DNA of 22,848 nucleotides from a virus: IMG/VR virus record IMGVR_UViG_3300030098_004780, positions 27,117 through 49,964 of that record, one strand, 5' to 3'. The notes beneath the pieces were generated by a model. That model worked only from the letters and a program-made list of their open reading frames with translations. It had not been told where the DNA came from and searched no databases. Numbering within the stretch: the stretch's first letter is position 1; each line of letters begins with the position of its first letter. Below are positions 20,092-22,848 of this stretch, in pieces. The position numbers and the translations under genes were made by a program.

Positions 20092-21688
20092 ATACTACTA
20101 CGAAAAAAGTGGTATTATTGATTCTAAAATCAATATTACTTATCACGAGTTATTTATAAAAACTGATGAAGAACTTGATGAGTGGATAGAAGAAGCTCGT
20201 CAGTTCATCATCGAGGATTGGGACAATCGTGGGATACCACCAATGGTCGGTCAAAATATTGACGATATCATCAAGTCGTTTAAGAAACTCAGAGAGTATG
20301 ACATACACGGCTTTATAGAAAAAGCTGATGATGGTCAGAGAAACGTAATAAAGAATTTCAATAAGTTTGCGAATGGTGTGAATCAGTTTTTTCCTACGAT
20401 GTTAAAGACTCGTATTGGGGACATGGGAGAGGGACTAAATTCAATCTATGATAGAATCAAAGAGGACGTTAACAAGCCATTATTTTATAAGGCGATGAAA
20501 CGAGGTCTTCGTAGAGATTCTATGTATACTTTCAGTAAGTCGTTATCACAAGATAGAAAAGAAAACGAAAAGAATAAGTTACCTTATTGGAATGGAGAAA
20601 GTGCTGTAGAGTGGTTACAATATTATCACGACAATAAGTTAAAGTTTAAGAATCATAGATTATGGATTGCTAAGTCACATCAAGAGAAGTATTTAAAAAG
20701 TTATGTAACTATAACCGCTGATGAAATCAAACAGGCATACAAAGATGGATTGATAACTGAAGAGATGGTTACAAACTTATGGTGTCCCACACTTAAGTCT
20801 AAATTATCTGTTGATGATGTTACTGATACTGTGATGACCAAGAGTGGTAAATCTAAAACAAATGTTTTTATGATTAGATATTATGACTTAAAGACAAGAT
20901 TGTTCCCCAAGGCATTTCAGATATTTAGGTTAAGTCTAAACTCACAACCAGCAGTTAACTTCCCACCACTTACAGCAAGACTTCTGTATGAAAAATACAC
21001 AGACCATATCAAACAAGATGAACCACTAAACATTTACGACCCGTCAAGTGGTTGGGGTGGTAGAATACTTGGTGCTATGGCATCAAAGAAAAGAATACAT
21101 TATATCGGAACAGACCCGAATACAGACAATTGGATAGACGAAATAGATAAGTCGAGGTATGAGTATGTTGCGGACTTTTTCAACGAGCATGGCTTGGAAA
21201 CAAATCCATTTTGGGAAGAACCAAAAAATACTTATCATTATTTTTGTTTAGGTTCTGAACATGTTGGTGACCATCCTGACTTTCAACAATATAAAGGTAA
21301 GTTAGATATGGTGTTTACTTCACCACCTTACTTTGATAGAGAACAATATTCAGATGATGATGAACAATCATTTAAGGCATATCCGATGTATTCAGATTGG
21401 AGAGATAACTTTCTAAAACCAACATTAACAAATGCTTATGAAAGTCTCAGAAATGACAGATATTTACTTTGGAATATTGCTGACATCAAATTAAGTGGAG
21501 ACAACTTTCATCCGTTGGAACAAGATAGTATTGATATTGTTGAATCACTTGGTGGTGAGTATCAAGGTAAGTTGAAAATGTTAATGGCGTCAATGATTGG
21601 AGTTGACCAAAGTAATGTCAAAAACAAAGTCGATGTGGATGGAGTTACAATGAAATATGAACCAATTTTTATATTTAGGAAACCATAA
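20084..21688 (+). CDS. DNA methyltransferase with long N-terminal extension
   Basis: A 534-residue protein. The C-terminal 240 residues form an amino-methyltransferase: NFPP at 292-295 (motif X-like), DPSSGWGGR at 319-327 (SAM motif I), D344 in YIGTDPN, and TSPPYF at 412-417 (catalytic motif IV). TSPPY is usual in enzymes methylating cytosine N4 and related amino groups, though adenine N6 cannot be excluded. The motif order (I before IV) fits the gamma-like or N4C layouts. The first 290 residues are charged and helical with no motif I recognise, and may choose the target. ATG 20084 is preferred over GTG 20081. No restriction enzyme is seen nearby, so the role may be self-protection or regulation. 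Confidence 0.8.
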   Translation: MSKYYYEKSGIIDSKINITYHELFIKTDEELDEWIEEARQFIIEDWDNRGIPPMVGQNIDDIIKSFKKLREYDIHGFIEKADDGQRNVIKNFNKFANGVNQFFPTMLKTRIGDMGEGLNSIYDRIKEDVNKPLFYKAMKRGLRRDSMYTFSKSLSQDRKENEKNKLPYWNGESAVEWLQYYHDNKLKFKNHRLWIAKSHQEKYLKSYVTITADEIKQAYKDGLITEEMVTNLWCPTLKSKLSVDDVTDTVMTKSGKSKTNVFMIRYYDLKTRLFPKAFQIFRLSLNSQPAVNFPPLTARLLYEKYTDHIKQDEPLNIYDPSSGWGGRILGAMASKKRIHYIGTDPNTDNWIDEIDKSRYEYVADFFNEHGLETNPFWEEPKNTYHYFCLGSEHVGDHPDFQQYKGKLDMVFTSPPYFDREQYSDDDEQSFKAYPMYSDWRDNFLKPTLTNAYESLRNDRYLLWNIADIKLSGDNFHPLEQDSIDIVESLGGEYQGKLKMLMASMIGVDQSNVKNKVDVDGVTMKYEPIFIFRKP

Positions 21689-22185
21689 TGAATCATGCTA
21701 CTTTAGATAATTTAGATGAGATAATGGATGTGTTCAAACAATATGGAGATACATTTCCACATATCAGAAAAGATAAGATAGAAACAATGATTGAATTTCA
21801 TAATGTGATATGGGAAGAAAAAGTTCTAATCACATACAATCGTTATAAAAGAAAACAGGCAGTTGCTATGATGACCGAGAAAGACAGAGTGATAAGTGCT
21901 TATGAAGCTCAAAAAGGTGATTGTATATTACATCAGATTGCTGCTAAAAATCAAGGCGATGGTAGTGGTAAGAGAGTATTTGAAAAGTTTATCGAATACA
22001 ACAAAGGTAGAGACATTGTTTTATCAGTTAGAAGTTTAAATACAAGAGCTATTGAGTTCTATAAGAAATATGGATTTATCAAAGTTAGTGATATCGAGTG
22101 GGGTAAAACAAAACAAGTCAAAGGTGAAGTTTACTTATTGGAACAAAAGCCATTGTATAGATATAAGGAGAATAGGTTTGTCTAA
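21688..22185 (+). CDS. GNAT-family N-acetyltransferase
   Basis: A 165-residue GNAT acetyltransferase. The acetyl-CoA pyrophosphate loop is AAKNQGDGSGKRVFEKF around 85-101, with Q89-G90-x-G92-x-G94 matching the Q/RxxGxG/A signature. SVRSLNTRAIEFYKKYGF at 113-130 is the typical final strand-helix with the catalytic Asn-Tyr region. The N-terminal half is acceptor-binding and not diagnostic. It begins in a TAATG overlap with the methyltransferase. Its end contains the ribosome site of the next gene. The acceptor could be a sugar amine, a protein or a small molecule. Confidence 0.8.
   Translation: MNHATLDNLDEIMDVFKQYGDTFPHIRKDKIETMIEFHNVIWEEKVLITYNRYKRKQAVAMMTEKDRVISAYEAQKGDCILHQIAAKNQGDGSGKRVFEKFIEYNKGRDIVLSVRSLNTRAIEFYKKYGFIKVSDIEWGKTKQVKGEVYLLEQKPLYRYKENRFV
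22165..22170 (+). promoter_or_regulatory. Ribosome site deciding a TTG start
   Basis: AAGGAG seven bases before TTG at 22178. It points to that uncommon start codon rather than to the long in-frame extension reaching back to 22052 inside the acetyltransferase gene. Confidence 0.6.
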
Positions 22186-22801
22186 GTTAGGTGTAATAAA
22201 ACATTTGGATATTGAACCATCATTATTAAACTTTAATGGTGTTTTAGATTATATAGATAATACAAAATTTTCAAGGGTAAAAACGAAGTATAGTAAGGGT
22301 GATGATTGGACAGCAATATCTTTACGAGGATACGGACCAGACCCGTTGGATATCTTAAAACCTAATGTGTTGAAAAGTGGAGTTAACGAACAAGCAAAAT
22401 TACAAGATACTTCGTTAATAAATGAAATGGGATTTCAAGTTATCAACGATGTATTGACAAAGATACCATCGACATTTGAAAGAGTTAGATTGATGAAGAT
22501 AAAAGCTAACTCAGGTATTGGAAAACATTCAGATAAAATTGATAAGGACTTTGGATTAGAAGATGGTAAGATTGTTAGAATCCATATTCCTATTAGAACT
22601 AATGACCAAGTAGAATTTTGTCTTTGGGAAGGTAGAGAAAAGTTAACTAACTATCTCGAAGTAGGTCATTATTACTATGTAGATGTTAGGGCACCACACG
22701 CCGTGACCAACAATAGTGATGTTGATAGGATACATTTGGTTGTTGATACCTATGTAAATAGCGATATATTAGGACTTTTAGGTATTGCAACTTTTTGGTA
22801 A
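22178..22801 (+). CDS. Aspartyl/asparaginyl beta-hydroxylase-like 2OG oxygenase
   Basis: A 207-residue protein beginning at TTG. The region from about 104 reads RLMKIKANSGIGKHSD, with H117 and D119 as an iron-binding HxD. IVRIHIPIRTNDQVEF follows, then GHYYYVDVRAPHAVTNNSD with H174 as the distal ligand and R184 in RIHLVVD to hold 2-oxoglutarate. The order matches aspartyl/asparaginyl hydroxylases and related Fe(II)/2OG oxygenases. The first 100 residues are less typical. Its substrate may be a protein or a sugar; the neighbouring acetyltransferase suggests a modification pair. It overlaps that gene by eight bases. Confidence 0.75.
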   Translation: MSKLGVIKHLDIEPSLLNFNGVLDYIDNTKFSRVKTKYSKGDDWTAISLRGYGPDPLDILKPNVLKSGVNEQAKLQDTSLINEMGFQVINDVLTKIPSTFERVRLMKIKANSGIGKHSDKIDKDFGLEDGKIVRIHIPIRTNDQVEFCLWEGREKLTNYLEVGHYYYVDVRAPHAVTNNSDVDRIHLVVDTYVNSDILGLLGIATFW

Positions 22802-22808
22802 AGAATGC

Positions 22809-22837
22809 TTGACTTATTAAAAAATTATTAGTAATTT
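22809..22837 (+). promoter_or_regulatory. Sigma70-type promoter at window end
   Basis: TTGACT at 22809-22814, 17-base spacer and TAATTT at 22832-22837, just after the oxygenase stop and again with the word GCTTGAC. It should serve a gene beyond the window. The last 11 bases are A-rich leader. Confidence 0.55.
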
Positions 22838-22848
22838 GTAAAAATAAA

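Noticed and set aside
22052-22177. Longer version of the oxygenase starting inside the acetyltransferase
   Set aside because: The AAGGAG site before TTG at 22178 gives a good start. The extension would overlap the other gene by over 130 bases.
1-22848. tRNA genes, CRISPR array, insertion sequence or attachment site
   Set aside because: No spaced direct repeats, cloverleaf-forming gap, transposase or integrase was seen. The gene gaps are too short.

Overview
The window looks like a piece of a tailed double-stranded DNA phage, most likely a marine T4-like myovirus (cyanophage- or pelagiphage-type). All genes lie on the + strand. They are AT-rich, packed almost without gaps, and often joined by ATGA, GTGA or TAATG stop/start overlaps. 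They include genes typical of such phages: phoH, thyX, peptide deformylase, MazG-like pyrophosphohydrolase, Hsp20, UV endonuclease, staphylococcal-type nuclease and a DNA methyltransferase. There are no structural or replication genes here, so the lineage and host are inferences from gene content and base composition.

Left part (about 6-9371): a sugar and glycan cassette. In order it holds a DegT/DnrJ-type sugar aminotransferase, a SAM methyltransferase, an SGNH-like hydrolase, a tiny basic peptide, a NodU-family carbamoyltransferase, a GT-A-like protein, a PLOD-like glycosyltransferase, a FlaA1/CapD-type UDP-sugar 4,6-dehydratase, a GT-B glycosyltransferase, a GT2 glycosyltransferase and a GalE-like epimerase. 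Together these could make and assemble an aminated, carbamoylated and perhaps O-acylated or methylated glycan. The acceptor is unknown: host surface, virion protein or DNA.

Middle part (about 9400-15091): small unknown proteins, then a helix-turn-helix protein with a zinc-ribbon/HNH domain that has lost its catalytic histidines. A near-consensus sigma70 promoter follows, apparently giving a leaderless deformylase transcript. Next come mazG and uvsE, and then a run of very small genes coupled by TAATG overlaps, several with one hydrophobic segment. The run ends in a putative exported beta-rich protein. A little further on is a predicted lipoprotein. These look like early host-takeover, envelope or exclusion genes.

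Right part (about 15092-22848): hsp20 with a leader hairpin, a glyoxalase-fold protein, a basic protein, a nuclease with an out-of-frame overlapping gene, a small Gly/Arg/Lys-rich protein, thyX, apt, phoH, and a fusion of a CCGxxCxxCPY cysteine module with an MTA/SAH-type nucleosidase. Then come small genes, a DNA methyltransferase with a long N-terminal extension, a GNAT acetyltransferase and an Asp/Asn hydroxylase-like oxygenase. Nucleosidase plus phosphoribosyltransferase suggests a phage route from spent SAM products to adenine and AMP, beside thymidylate synthesis and DNA methylation.

Four promoters with a CTTGAC -35 box (10715, 16021, 19705, 22809) cut the right half into transcription units, mostly from within or just after the end of the preceding gene. 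No tRNA, CRISPR, insertion sequence, or clear intrinsic terminator was seen. No stretch longer than about 120 bases lacks a gene; the longest gap is 14976-15091, in front of hsp20.
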